A stretch of 64,000 nucleotides of DNA from Desulfovibrio sp. (GTDB taxonomy: Bacteria; Desulfobacterota; Desulfovibrionia; Desulfovibrionales; Desulfovibrionaceae). The DNA is taken from positions 124,001 to 188,000 of the forward strand of contig JALHJW010000008.1 in NCBI GenBank assembly GCA_022839785.1, given 5' to 3'. The position numbers and the translations under genes are program-made. The notes beneath the pieces are model-generated. The model ran no database searches. It worked only from the letters and a program-made list of their open reading frames with translations, and had not been told where the DNA came from. Below, piece after piece: positions 17,790-25,845 of this stretch (position 1 is its first letter; every line of letters begins with the position of its first letter).

Positions 17790-19183
17790 GCGCCCCCACT
17801 CCCCTTAAGAGGCGCAAGGGCGGCATGACGCCCATCGAGCCCTTCGTCTCCACCACCAACGCCTGCAAGATGTGCAAGCCCCTGGGCGCGTGTCTGGCCT
17901 TCCTGGGCATCGAGGGCTGCGTGCCCTTCCTGCACGGCTCGCAGGGCTGCGCCACCTACATGCGGCGCTACGTCATCAGCCATTTCCGCGAGCCCGTGGA
18001 CATCGCCTCCTCCTCGCTGGGCGAGAAGCAGGCCATCCACGGCGGCGGGCCGAATCTCAAGCTCGGCCTGCTCAACGTCATGAAGAAGTACGGCGCGACC
18101 TGCATCGGCGTGGCCACCACCTGCCTCACCGAGACCATCGGCGACGACGTCTCCATGCTCCTGCACGAATTTCGCAAGGAATTCGGCGACCTGCCCCTGC
18201 CCGCCCTGGTGCACGTCTCCACCCCGTCGTATGGCGGCACCCAGGCAGAGGGCTACCAGGCCGCGCTGCGCGCCGTGGTGGACCAGCTCGCGGGCAGCGA
18301 GGCCGCCACCAGCCAGGTCAACGTGCTGCCGAACTTCGTCTCCTGCGAAGACCTCCGCCACCTCGCCGACGTCTTCGACCACTTCGGCCTCGACGCCGCC
18401 CTCCTGCCCGACTACTCCGAACGCCTCGACGGAGGCGCGCAGGAAGACTACGTCAAGATCATGCCCGGCGGCACGCCCGTGGCCCGCATCCGCACCATGG
18501 GCGGCGCGCGCGCCACCATCGAGCTGGGCCGCACCCTCGATCCCGCAAAATCAGCCGGAGGGCTGCTGGCCGAACGCTTCGGCGTGCCGCTGCACTCCCT
18601 CGGTCTGCCCATCGGCCTGCGCGAGACCGACGCCTTCTTCGACACCCTTTGCACCCTCGCGGGCCGCCCCACGCCCCGCCGCTACGAACTGGCGCGCGGA
18701 CGGCTGGTGGACGCCTACGTGGACGGCCACAAGTACCTCTCCGGCAAGACCGCCGTGGTCTATGGCGAGGAAGACCTCGTGGTCGGCCTGTGCGCCTTCC
18801 TCGCCGAGATCGGCATCACGCCCGTCATCGCCGCCTCGGGCGGCGAGTCGGGACGCCTCTCCTGCGCCGTCAAGGCCGTTACGGACGGCCTGCTGCGCCA
18901 GGAGCCGGAGGTGCGCGAAGGCGTGGACTTCTACGAGATCGCCGCCCGCGCGCGGGAACTGAAGCCGGACCTCGTCATCGGCAACTCCAAGGGCTACCGC
19001 GTGCTGGCCAAGGAACTGGGCATCCCCATGCTGCGCGTGGGCTTCCCCATCCACGACCGTTTCGGAGCGCAGCGCGTGCAGCACCTGTGCTACGCGGGAA
19101 CGCAGGCCCTGTACGACAGCATCGTCAACACCGTCATCGACAAGAAGCAGACCGATTCGGACGTGGGCTATGGGTATATTTGA
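17786..19183 (+). CDS. nifN: FeMo-cofactor scaffold protein NifN
   Basis: 465 aa. Partner of NifE; NifK-like with NACKMCKPLGACLAFLGIEGC near the start and HGSQGC and TTCLTETIGDDV later. The GTG at 17786 overlaps the nifE stop (GTGA) and has a full AAAGGAGG seven bases upstream; the in-frame open region further upstream runs antisense-like through nifE and is not coding. Translationally coupled to nifE. Confidence 0.95.
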   Translation: MSAPTPLKRRKGGMTPIEPFVSTTNACKMCKPLGACLAFLGIEGCVPFLHGSQGCATYMRRYVISHFREPVDIASSSLGEKQAIHGGGPNLKLGLLNVMKKYGATCIGVATTCLTETIGDDVSMLLHEFRKEFGDLPLPALVHVSTPSYGGTQAEGYQAALRAVVDQLAGSEAATSQVNVLPNFVSCEDLRHLADVFDHFGLDAALLPDYSERLDGGAQEDYVKIMPGGTPVARIRTMGGARATIELGRTLDPAKSAGGLLAERFGVPLHSLGLPIGLRETDAFFDTLCTLAGRPTPRRYELARGRLVDAYVDGHKYLSGKTAVVYGEEDLVVGLCAFLAEIGITPVIAASGGESGRLSCAVKAVTDGLLRQEPEVREGVDFYEIAARARELKPDLVIGNSKGYRVLAKELGIPMLRVGFPIHDRFGAQRVQHLCYAGTQALYDSIVNTVIDKKQTDSDVGYGYI

Positions 19184-19347
19184 GCTGAAGAATGCCTCCG
19201 GCGGCGAGGGCCTCAGGCCCTCGACCCGCTCTCTGCGTCCCGCCGCGTGCGACGCGACCGACCCCTGCGCGACGACGGTACGTCCCCGGCGCGGCAGCGG
19301 CGGGGATGGCCGCGCGCGGCGGGAAGGCCGGGAAGAACAAGACGTTT

Positions 19348-19383
19348 TTTTCCGTTCCCGCCGGGGACGGCGGGAACGGAAAA
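19348..19383. repeat. 15-bp perfect inverted repeat
   Basis: TTTTCCGTTCCCGCC and its exact complement flank a 6-base loop (GGGGAC). T-rich before and A-rich after the stem, so it does not have a plus-strand terminator form. Likely a dispersed repeat unit. Confidence 0.7.
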
Positions 19384-19534
19384 CTCCGCCTTGCCCCCTC
19401 TCCCGCGCCCCCGCCTCGCCAGCCGCACGCACCAAAAGCCTCCCGGCGCGGGAGATGACAAAACGACCAAACACCACCTGTCCGTCCACAACCGCGAAGC
19501 GCGATAAAAAGTTTTGAGGAAGGGTGGAGGGGGT

Positions 19535-19586
19535 CCGGGGGAGGAGGGAAACCCCTTTTCCAAAAGGGGTTTCCCTCCTCCCCCGG
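19535..19586. repeat. 25-bp perfect inverted repeat (52 bp hairpin) before nifB
   Basis: Arms of 25 bases begin CCGGGGGAGGAGGGAAACCC and pair without a mismatch around two bases (19560-19561). Its A+T/G+C alternation differs from coding DNA. It may act as a transcription or mRNA-decay barrier between nifN and nifB, or be a REP/MITE-like element. Confidence 0.8.
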
Positions 19587-19620
19587 TGCTCCGAACCTCC
19601 GCCCTACCAAGGAGTGCATC

Positions 19621-20940
19621 ATGCAGACGATCATCACGCATCCCGACCAGGACACCAGCCGCCACCCGTGCTTCAACCCCAAGGTGAAGGGGCAGTGCGG
19701 CCGGGTGCATCTGCCTGTGGCTCCGGCGTGCAACATCCAGTGTTCGTATTGCAACCGCAAGTACGACTGCGTGAACGAGTCGCGTCCCGGCGTGACCTCT
19801 TCGGTGCTCACGCCGCACCAGGCGCTCGCGTATGTGGACAAGGTTCTGGAGAAGGAGCCGCGCATCACCGTGGCGGGCATCGCCGGTCCCGGCGACCCGT
19901 TCGCCAATGCCGAGGCGACGCTTGAGACCATGCGGCTCATCCGCGAGAAATACCCCCACATGCTTTTTTGCGTCTCGTCCAACGGCCTGGGCGTGCCGGA
20001 GCATCTGGACGCCATCGCCGAGGCCGGGATCACGCACATGACCATCACGGTCAACGCGGTGGACCCGGACGTGGGGCAGCATTTCTACCGCTGGGCCAGG
20101 GACGGCAAGGTGACGTACCAGGGCCGGGCCGCGGCTGAGTTGCTCATCGCGCGCCAGATCGAGTCCATCAAGGGGCTCAAGGCGAGGGGGATGATCGTCA
20201 AGGTCAACACCATCCTCACGCCGGGCCTGAACGACGGCCACATCGAGGAGATCGCCCGCACCATGGCGGACCTTGGCGTGGATCTTTTGAACATCATGGC
20301 CCTGATCCCCAACGCGGGCACGCCCTTCGCGGACAAGCGGCCCCCGTCCAAGGCGGAGCTGGACGCCATCCGGGAAGTCGCGGGCAGGCACCTGCCGCAG
20401 ATGCTGCACTGCAAGCGTTGCCGCGCCGACGCCGTGGGCCTTTTGGACAAGGATATGTCCGGCGAGATGGCGGGCTGTCTCTCGGCCTGTTCGTCCCTGC
20501 CCGAACCCTGCGAGGAGGTGGCTATGCAGCCAAAACTCGACACGTCGCGGGCCAACGTGGCCGTGGCCAGCATGGAAGGCATGCTGGTGAACGAGCACCT
20601 GGGCGAGGCCCTGCGTTTCCAGATCTGGACCATGCGCGAGAACGGCTCGTACGCCATGATCGAGGAACGGCCCGCACCGCCTCCGGGCGGCGGCCCTGAC
20701 CGCTGGTACACGCTCGCCGCGCTCCTTTCGGACTGCCGCGCGGTGCTGGTCTCGGGCATCGGCGACACGCCGCGCACGGTCATGGAGGAGGAGGGCATCC
20801 TGCCGCTGGAGATGGAAGGTTTCATTGAGCAGGGCCTGGACGCCATCTACAAGACCGGCGACCTCACGGGCCTGCGCACCCGCCGCAAGGGGGCCGCCTG
20901 CTCCGTGGGCTGCAAGGGCGGCGGAGGCGGCTGCGGCTAG
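19621..20940 (+). CDS. nifB: FeMo-cofactor biosynthesis radical SAM protein NifB with NifX-type domain
   Basis: 439 aa. Makes NifB-co by SAM-dependent carbide insertion. The radical-SAM motif is Cys37-x3-Cys41-x2-Cys44 (ACNIQCSYC); GIAGPGDPFANAEATL is the SAM-binding segment; HCKRCRADAVGLL follows near residue 265. From about residue 305 (RANVAVASMEGMLVNEHLG) a NifX-type domain is fused. The C-terminus ends in a Cys/Gly tail (CSVGCKGGGGGCG) that may hold metal. ATG preceded by AAGGAG. Confidence 0.97.
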   Translation: MQTIITHPDQDTSRHPCFNPKVKGQCGRVHLPVAPACNIQCSYCNRKYDCVNESRPGVTSSVLTPHQALAYVDKVLEKEPRITVAGIAGPGDPFANAEATLETMRLIREKYPHMLFCVSSNGLGVPEHLDAIAEAGITHMTITVNAVDPDVGQHFYRWARDGKVTYQGRAAAELLIARQIESIKGLKARGMIVKVNTILTPGLNDGHIEEIARTMADLGVDLLNIMALIPNAGTPFADKRPPSKAELDAIREVAGRHLPQMLHCKRCRADAVGLLDKDMSGEMAGCLSACSSLPEPCEEVAMQPKLDTSRANVAVASMEGMLVNEHLGEALRFQIWTMRENGSYAMIEERPAPPPGGGPDRWYTLAALLSDCRAVLVSGIGDTPRTVMEEEGILPLEMEGFIEQGLDAIYKTGDLTGLRTRRKGAACSVGCKGGGGGCG

Positions 20941-20961
20941 TCTGGCGAAAACGACGCGACA

Positions 20962-21007
20962 GGGGGCGGGCGCTTTTTCAAAGCGCCCGCCTCCTTTCTG
21001 TTTTTTG
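20962..21007 (+). terminator. terminator of nifB
   Basis: GGCGGGCGCTTT-TTC-AAAGCGCCCGCC forms a perfect 12-bp stem, extendable by three more pairs, followed by TTTCTGTTTTTT. It closes the nif block. Confidence 0.9.
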
Positions 21008-21225
21008 TTCGCCCGCGGTTCTGTCCTGCACCGTTCGCTGGGCCCGCACGATTTTTTTCGGCCGTGAAACCGCCGCACCCGGCGCGGCGTCTTTCTCTTT
21101 TGGGAGGGCCAAGAGGCCATGAACCGGGAGGAGGATGCCGACGGCATGGATGAAACAGCGGCCAGGGGCCGTATATCCCTCAACCCCGGCCCGCACGGGC
21201 CATATGCGCAGCAAGGAGGAACCCC

Positions 21226-21696
21226 ATGAGCATCAGCGGCATTTCCAGCAGTTACAGCGCCTACGGCATGTCGAGCATGTTCCAGATGCAAAAGCCCCCC
21301 GAGGAAATGGAGGGCGTGAAGCCCGGCAGCGACGAATTCTTCGACAAGATCACGAGCAAGATGATCTCGGACAACGACGAGGACGGCGACGGCGCGCTCT
21401 CCGCGTCCGAGGTCGACTTCGACGAGGAGAAGTTCAGCGCCATCGACAGCGACGGCGACGGTCTGCTGACCAAGGCCGAGCTGACCGAGGACGCCAAGCA
21501 GATGCACCAGGAGATGATGAGCAAGATGCAGTCCATGCAGGCCTCGAACAGCGGCGAGAGCCTGCTGGACATGCTCTCCCGGGGCGAGGGCGGAATGGCC
21601 CTGAGCCTGGGCCTCAAGTCCTATTCGAACCAGCAGACGGCCATGTACAGCCTGCTCTCGGGCAGCACGGACACCGCCATGTCCCTGGTGGCCTAA
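21226..21696 (+). CDS. EF-hand calcium-binding protein
   Basis: 156 aa. Two EF-hand loops at about residues 49-60 (DNDEDGDGALSA) and 74-85 (DSDGDGLLTKAE), with Asp at positions 1, 3 and 5. The rest is Ser/Met/Gln-rich and without a signal peptide. Preceded by AAGGAGG. Possibly calcium-responsive; the target is unknown. Followed by the ECF sigma gene on the same strand. Confidence 0.85.
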   Translation: MSISGISSSYSAYGMSSMFQMQKPPEEMEGVKPGSDEFFDKITSKMISDNDEDGDGALSASEVDFDEEKFSAIDSDGDGLLTKAELTEDAKQMHQEMMSKMQSMQASNSGESLLDMLSRGEGGMALSLGLKSYSNQQTAMYSLLSGSTDTAMSLVA

Positions 21697-21750
21697 GGCG
21701 CGGCCGGCCCGCACTGGGGAGTCGCGGGCCGTACGGGCAGGTTTCGGAAA

Positions 21751-22386
21751 ATGGGAGGGGAGTCCATCAACGCCGCACGCACCGGGTCTGACCCGGCCTG
21801 TCCCGCTCCGGACGAACTGTCGGACGAGCGGATCATCGCCTGGGTCCTGGGCGGAGACGTCCAGAGTTTCGCCATCCTCGTCAGCCGCTACAAGGGGCTC
21901 GTGTTCCGCCTGGTGGGCGTCCACGTTCCCGAGCCGGACGCCGAGGACGTGGCGCACGAGGCGTTCATCAACGCCTTCAGGGGCCTCGGAGGTTTTCGCG
22001 GCGGCAGTTTCAGGGCCTGGTTCACGGTCATCGTGCACAACGCCTGCGCCGATTACTGGCGCAGGGCCTACCGGCGCGGCCATCAGGCGCTGGTCGGCCT
22101 GGACGACGTGGACCCCGCGACCCTGGAGCGGGCCCTGGCCGAGGCCGCGGACAGCGACGCGCCTCTGCGCAGACGGGAGGCGGAGGCCCTGGTGCAGACG
22201 CTCTTCCAGGGGCTTTCGCCCGCGGACAGGATTTTGATGGGACTGCTGTATCTGGAGGACAACGACGTGGCTTCGGCCGCCGGACAGCTCGGCTGGAGCC
22301 GGATCAAGGTCAAGGTGCGCGCCTTTCGCGCACGCAAGCGGATGCGGGCCGCCCTGGCGCGCCTGCTGGACAGGGAGGAATCATGA
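21751..22386 (+). CDS. ECF-type RNA polymerase sigma factor
   Basis: 211 aa. Region 2 is clear (FAILVSRYKGLVFRLV...DAEDVAHEAFINAFRGL...FRAWFTVIVHNACADYWRR) and region 4 follows (LSPADRILMGLLYLEDNDVASAAGQLGWSRIKVKVRAFRARKRMR). The stop overlaps the next gene's ATG (ATGA), typical of a sigma/anti-sigma pair. The start is a GGGAGG-near ATG at 21751; a slightly later start is possible. Confidence 0.9.
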   Translation: MGGESINAARTGSDPACPAPDELSDERIIAWVLGGDVQSFAILVSRYKGLVFRLVGVHVPEPDAEDVAHEAFINAFRGLGGFRGGSFRAWFTVIVHNACADYWRRAYRRGHQALVGLDDVDPATLERALAEAADSDAPLRRREAEALVQTLFQGLSPADRILMGLLYLEDNDVASAAGQLGWSRIKVKVRAFRARKRMRAALARLLDREES

Positions 22387-22688
22387 ACCGACCTCATGAC
22401 GACTTCGCACGATTCGAACGGCTGGTCGGGGACGTGCTGCGTTCGCGGAACTGCCGTTTCCCGGACGTGGCCTGGCAGGCCCGGGTGGCGGCCGCGCTGT
22501 CCCGCGAGGCAGCCGTCCCGGCCCGGCCCGACGCGCAGCGGCTCCTGCTGCCCCTGGCCGCGGCCTCGCTGCTGGTCTGCGCCGTCTCCGGGCTTTCCAT
22601 CCACGGGTCGTTGGAGCGCCTGGCCGCGGCCACGACCCTCAACGCCTGGACCTCCCTGCTCATGGGCGGCCAGGGCTACCCCTTCTAG
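22383..22688 (+). CDS. small membrane protein, likely anti-sigma partner
   Basis: 101 aa with one membrane helix at about residues 53-73. The N-terminal ~50 residues (FERLVGDVLRSRNCRFPDVAWQARV) would be cytoplasmic. It has no classical zinc anti-sigma motif. The ATGA overlap with the sigma gene and topology suggest that it holds the sigma factor; this is inference. Confidence 0.7.
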   Translation: MNRPHDDFARFERLVGDVLRSRNCRFPDVAWQARVAAALSREAAVPARPDAQRLLLPLAAASLLVCAVSGLSIHGSLERLAAATTLNAWTSLLMGGQGYPF

Positions 22689-22698
22689 GAGGCAGGCC

Positions 22699-23103
22699 AT
22701 GCACCACACACGGATGTGGGTGATAGCCCTGTGCATTTTCCTGCTCGGCGGCGCGGCCGGGTATTTCGCCGGAACGGCCCACGTGCTCGGCCGCATGGAG
22801 GCGGGCTTTCCGCCGCCCCCTCCGGGCGGGCGCGATCCCCTTGAAGACGTCATGGGCATGCTCGGCGAGCGCCTGGAGCTTTCCTCGGACCAGAAGGCCG
22901 CCATCCGGCCGCTGGTGCGCGATTTTCTGCGCGCCATGGCCCGCCTGCACGCCCCCGTCCTGGCCGAGGAAGACGCCCTGCTCGCCGCCGTGGCCGCGCG
23001 CATCGACGCCCACCTCACCCCGGAGCAGGCCGCGCGCCACAGTGTCATGCTGGAGGAGCGACGGCGGCACCGGGAGAGCTTCGAGCGGCTCCTCGCGCAG
23101 TGA
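22699..23103 (+). CDS. Spy/CpxP/CnrX-like periplasmic stress-sensor protein
   Basis: 134 aa. An N-terminal membrane anchor (MWVIALCIFLLGGAAGYFAG) is followed by a helical domain with ELSSDQKAAIRPLVRDFLRAM and LTPEQAARHSVMLEERRRHRE, the paired pattern of heavy-metal sensor/CpxP-type proteins. It is preceded by AGGAGG directly after the anti-sigma-like gene. Together the three genes resemble a metal- or envelope-stress sigma module of cnrYXH type. Confidence 0.8.
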   Translation: MHHTRMWVIALCIFLLGGAAGYFAGTAHVLGRMEAGFPPPPPGGRDPLEDVMGMLGERLELSSDQKAAIRPLVRDFLRAMARLHAPVLAEEDALLAAVAARIDAHLTPEQAARHSVMLEERRRHRESFERLLAQ

Positions 23104-23178
23104 GCCGTAGCCGCGAAGGGGAGCCACGGGCAGGGGCGGATGCGCGCGGCCCGGGCCGGGGGAGCGTCCGCGCGTCGA

Positions 23179-23922
23179 TCAGGGGAGGAGGGCGTGCGCG
23201 GCCTGCCAGAGCAGGAACGCGCCCATCACGGCCACCAGGCCGAGCACGATGCGGCGGAAATCCCGGTCGTCCAGCCTGCCGCAGAAGAATTCCCCGGCCC
23301 ACAGCCCGGCCAGCAGCGGCGCCAGACCCGCTGCGTAGAGCCCCAGGACCGGCCCCGTGACCAGCCCTTGCGAGGTCTGCACGGAGACGATGCCGATTCC
23401 GGCCAGCAGGAAGTAGCTCGTCAGGGTGGCCTTCAGCGCCTCGCGCGGCCACGGTTGGCGCGCCGCCCAGGCCACCACGGGCGGGCCGTTGATGCCGATG
23501 CACATGCCCAGGCAGCCGGAGAGGAATCCGGCCAGAGCGGCCCAGGGCCGTCCCGCCGGGGCCGCCGGGCGGCCTGCGCGCAGGGACTGCGCCGCCAGCA
23601 GGAGCACGGCCAGGCCGAGCAGGGCTTGCAGCAACTCCTCGGGCAGGACGCCCAGGAGCAGCGCCCCCAGGGCCATGCCCGGCAGGGCCGCGGCCAGGAG
23701 CATGCCCAGCGCCCCCCGCTGCACGTGGGCGCGCAGTCTGGTCACCAGGATCACGTTGATGGTCAGGGCCATGAGGCAGCCCAGCGGCACGGCCGCATGC
23801 ATGCCGAAGATGGCCCCGAGCAGCGGCAGGGCCACCACCGTGGAGCCGAAGCCGCTGAACCCCTGCGTGAATCCGGCCAGGCCCGCGGCCAGGATCAGCA
23901 CGGCCGTCTGCTGCCCGGACAC
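23179..23922 (-). CDS. TauE/SafE-family membrane transporter
   Basis: 247 aa with about eight membrane helices; GFTQGFSGFGSTVVALPLL near the start and GINGPPVVAWAA in the second half are the repeated family motifs. Such proteins export sulfite, sulfonates or related organosulfur anions. The GTG start touches the stop of the AhpD-like gene, so the two are coupled. Substrate unknown. Confidence 0.85.
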   Translation of the reverse strand: MSGQQTAVLILAAGLAGFTQGFSGFGSTVVALPLLGAIFGMHAAVPLGCLMALTINVILVTRLRAHVQRGALGMLLAAALPGMALGALLLGVLPEELLQALLGLAVLLLAAQSLRAGRPAAPAGRPWAALAGFLSGCLGMCIGINGPPVVAWAARQPWPREALKATLTSYFLLAGIGIVSVQTSQGLVTGPVLGLYAAGLAPLLAGLWAGEFFCGRLDDRDFRRIVLGLVAVMGAFLLWQAAHALLP

Positions 23923-24297
23923 CTAGTCCGCCCTCCTGGCGGCGCGCAGGCCGTCCTCGCCGAAGACCCCGGCCATGACCTCCAGGGCGAAGCGCGCCGA
24001 CACCGTGGCCGGGCCGCCGCCCATCTCGATGCCCACCTCCACGGCCTCCAGCACCTGGGCCGCGTCCGCGCCCGCGGCCGCGGCCTGCTCGATGTGCCAC
24101 TGCATGCAGGAGCGGCAGTCGATGACCACCGAGACGCCCACGGCGATCAACTCCTTGGCCGCCTTGGACAGCGCGCCCTCCGCGTAGGCCGCGCGCTCCA
24201 TGTCCAGGAAGGCGGCGTAGACCGGGGAGCGCAGGTCGAGCAGCCGCTTGTGCGCCTTCTTCCTCTGCCGGGTCAGTTCCGCTGGTGTCTCGGCCAT
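23923..24297 (-). CDS. AhpD/carboxymuconolactone decarboxylase-family protein
   Basis: 124 aa. The Cys61-x2-Cys64-x3-His68 motif (CRSCMQWH) is the redox centre of AhpD-like proteins, which support peroxide reduction. The ATG at 24297 follows AAAGGAGG. Divergent from the LysR gene, which probably controls it and the TauE transporter. Confidence 0.87.
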   Translation of the reverse strand: MAETPAELTRQRKKAHKRLLDLRSPVYAAFLDMERAAYAEGALSKAAKELIAVGVSVVIDCRSCMQWHIEQAAAAGADAAQVLEAVEVGIEMGGGPATVSARFALEVMAGVFGEDGLRAARRAD

Positions 24298-24325
24298 GCC
24301 GCCTCCTTTGTTCGGGTGAACGAAA

Positions 24326-24347
24326 CGCAATCCGCATGACGATTGCG
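24326..24347. promoter_or_regulatory. LysR-type operator between divergent genes
   Basis: CGCAAT-N10-ATTGCG, a perfect palindrome of LysR-box size (T-N11-A type), lies midway in the 130-bp divergent spacer. Expected to be bound by the adjacent LysR protein to control both directions. Confidence 0.65.
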
Positions 24348-24427
24348 CGTCTTGATGTGCTGATAATGCGCTGCTAGAGTGATGGCAAACGGTAATCCAC
24401 GAACGCTGAATTCACGAAAATCGAACG

Positions 24428-25357
24428 ATGCTCGACCTTCACCTGCTCAAGACCTTTCTCGCCGTGGCGGCCGGGCTTTCCTTCCGGAAGGCCGCGGCCG
24501 GGCTGCACTGCGCCCCGTCCACCGTGACCGGCCAGATCAAGGCCCTGGAGGAGGCCGCGGGCGCGCGGCTCTTCGTCCGTTCCGGGCGGCGGGTGGAGCT
24601 GACGGACCAGGGACGCCGCCTGCTCGGCCACGCCCGGCGCATCGTGGACCTGGAGGGCGAGGCGCGCCGTCTCCTGTCCGGGGAGGACGCGGGCGACCTG
24701 GAGCTGGCCGTACGCATCTCCGAGAGCCTGGGCATCCGGTATCTCCCGCAACTGCTGGCCGGGTTCAGGGCGCGCTTCCCGCGCACGCGCCTCTCCTTCC
24801 CCACCCACTCCCGCAACGGTCTGGCCCGGGATCTGCGCTACGGGACCGTGGACCTGGGCCTGATCCTGAGCGAGCCGTTCACCGCGCCGGGCATCACGGT
24901 CGAGGTGCTGCGCCGCGTGCCGCTGTCGGTGGCGGTCGCCGCCGGTTCGCCCCTGGCCGGGCTGGCCGAGGTCGGCCCCCGGGACCTCGCGGGGACGCAA
25001 CTCCTGCTCACGCCCAAGGTCTGGAGCGCGCGCGGGGCCATCGAGCAGGCTCTGCGCGAGGAAGGGGCCGAGCCGCTCTCGGTGGTGGAATGCGGGAGCA
25101 TGGAGATCGTCAAGAGCTGCGTCCTGGCCGGGCTGGGCGTCTGCGTGCTCCCTGACTTCGCCGTGGCCGAGGAGGCGCGGCAGGGCCATCTGACCCGCCT
25201 GGCCTGGGCGCGCGGCCCCCTCTTCGTGCCCCTGCTCCTGGCCCGCGACGCCGGACGTCCCCCGTCGGCCGCGGCCGCGGCCTTCATGCAGGCGGCCCGG
25301 GACTTGTTCGGGCAAGAGGCAGGCCCTACAGCCGCGTCTCGATCTCGTCGTACCTGA
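24428..25357 (+). CDS. LysR-family transcriptional regulator
   Basis: 309 aa. The N-terminal winged helix (LHLLKTFLAVAAGLSFRKAAAGLHCAPSTVTGQIKALEEAAGARLFVRS) is typical, followed by a two-lobed effector domain. It probably controls itself and the divergent AhpD-TauE pair through the palindrome between them. Its last 32 bp overlap the convergent hicA-like gene. Confidence 0.93.
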   Translation: MLDLHLLKTFLAVAAGLSFRKAAAGLHCAPSTVTGQIKALEEAAGARLFVRSGRRVELTDQGRRLLGHARRIVDLEGEARRLLSGEDAGDLELAVRISESLGIRYLPQLLAGFRARFPRTRLSFPTHSRNGLARDLRYGTVDLGLILSEPFTAPGITVEVLRRVPLSVAVAAGSPLAGLAEVGPRDLAGTQLLLTPKVWSARGAIEQALREEGAEPLSVVECGSMEIVKSCVLAGLGVCVLPDFAVAEEARQGHLTRLAWARGPLFVPLLLARDAGRPPSAAAAAFMQAARDLFGQEAGPTAASRSRRT

Positions 25358-25553
25358 CGTGCGCGTCGTGCAGGACCTTGCGCAGGAGGCCCCGACCGAT
25401 CTCGGCATGAGGATTGTGCCGGGGGATGACCGCGCCGCGTCCGTCCGGGTGGCGCAGGAAGACGTGCGAGCCCTTCTGGCGCAGGGGCTGAAAGCCGAGC
25501 GAGAGGAGGGCCTTGTGCAACTCCTCCGCGGTCAGCATGCGCAGACGGTTCAC
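25326..25553 (-). CDS. hicA: HicA-like mRNA interferase toxin
   Basis: 75 aa. Contains the HicA core with its catalytic His (QKGSHVFLRHPDGRGAVIPRH; G-S-H) and the IGRGLLRKVL helix. The GTG at 25553 overlaps the stop of the HicB-like gene (GTGA). It cleaves mRNA when free; toxicity here is inferred from family. Confidence 0.85.
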   Translation of the reverse strand: MNRLRMLTAEELHKALLSLGFQPLRQKGSHVFLRHPDGRGAVIPRHNPHAEIGRGLLRKVLHDAHVRYDEIETRL

Positions 25554-25822
25554 GGGCCGCCCCCTGCGTCCTCCCCTTCGCCGGAGGAATCGGAGCAGGC
25601 CTCGCAGAGGCAGATGCCGTCCGGGTCGCAGTCGACCTCCTCGCCCGCCGCCTCCAGGCAGAGCGCGGCGCATTCGCGCAGGTTGGCCTCGCACTCGGCG
25701 CGCGTGCGGCCTTGGGCGTGGCAGCAGGCCAGCTCGGGCACGCTGCCCACGAAAAAGCCGTCCTCGTCGCGGTCGATGAGCAGGGAGAAGGCGCGGGCCA
25801 TGGGCGGGAACGAGGCGGTCAT
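25550..25822 (-). CDS. hicB: HicB-like antitoxin with Cys-rich tail
   Basis: 90 aa. The N-terminal partial RNase H fold is clear (FSLLIDRDEDGFFVGSVPELACCHAQGRTRAECEANLREC). Unusually, the C-terminus holds Cys65, Cys71, Cys73 and Cys76 in place of a DNA-binding helix domain, which could bind zinc. Upstream of the toxin gene, as in many hicBA pairs. Confidence 0.82.
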   Translation of the reverse strand: MTASFPPMARAFSLLIDRDEDGFFVGSVPELACCHAQGRTRAECEANLRECAALCLEAAGEEVDCDPDGICLCEACSDSSGEGEDAGGGP

Positions 25823-25845
25823 GCCGGGCCGGTCAATCTGCCCGG

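Larger units (their letters stand above)
19184..19620. other. 437-bp repeat-rich spacer between nifN and nifB
   Basis: No gene is seen. It holds two large perfect hairpins (listed separately) and the segment AATGCCTCCGGCGGC just after nifN, which recalls intergenic repeats common in Desulfovibrio genomes. nifB has its ribosome site AAGGAG at the right end; no RpoN consensus was found, so nifB may depend on read-through or an unrecognised promoter. Confidence 0.6.

Noticed and set aside
19348..19383. Intrinsic terminator after nifN
   Set aside because: The T-run precedes the stem on the plus strand and A follows, so it lacks terminator form.
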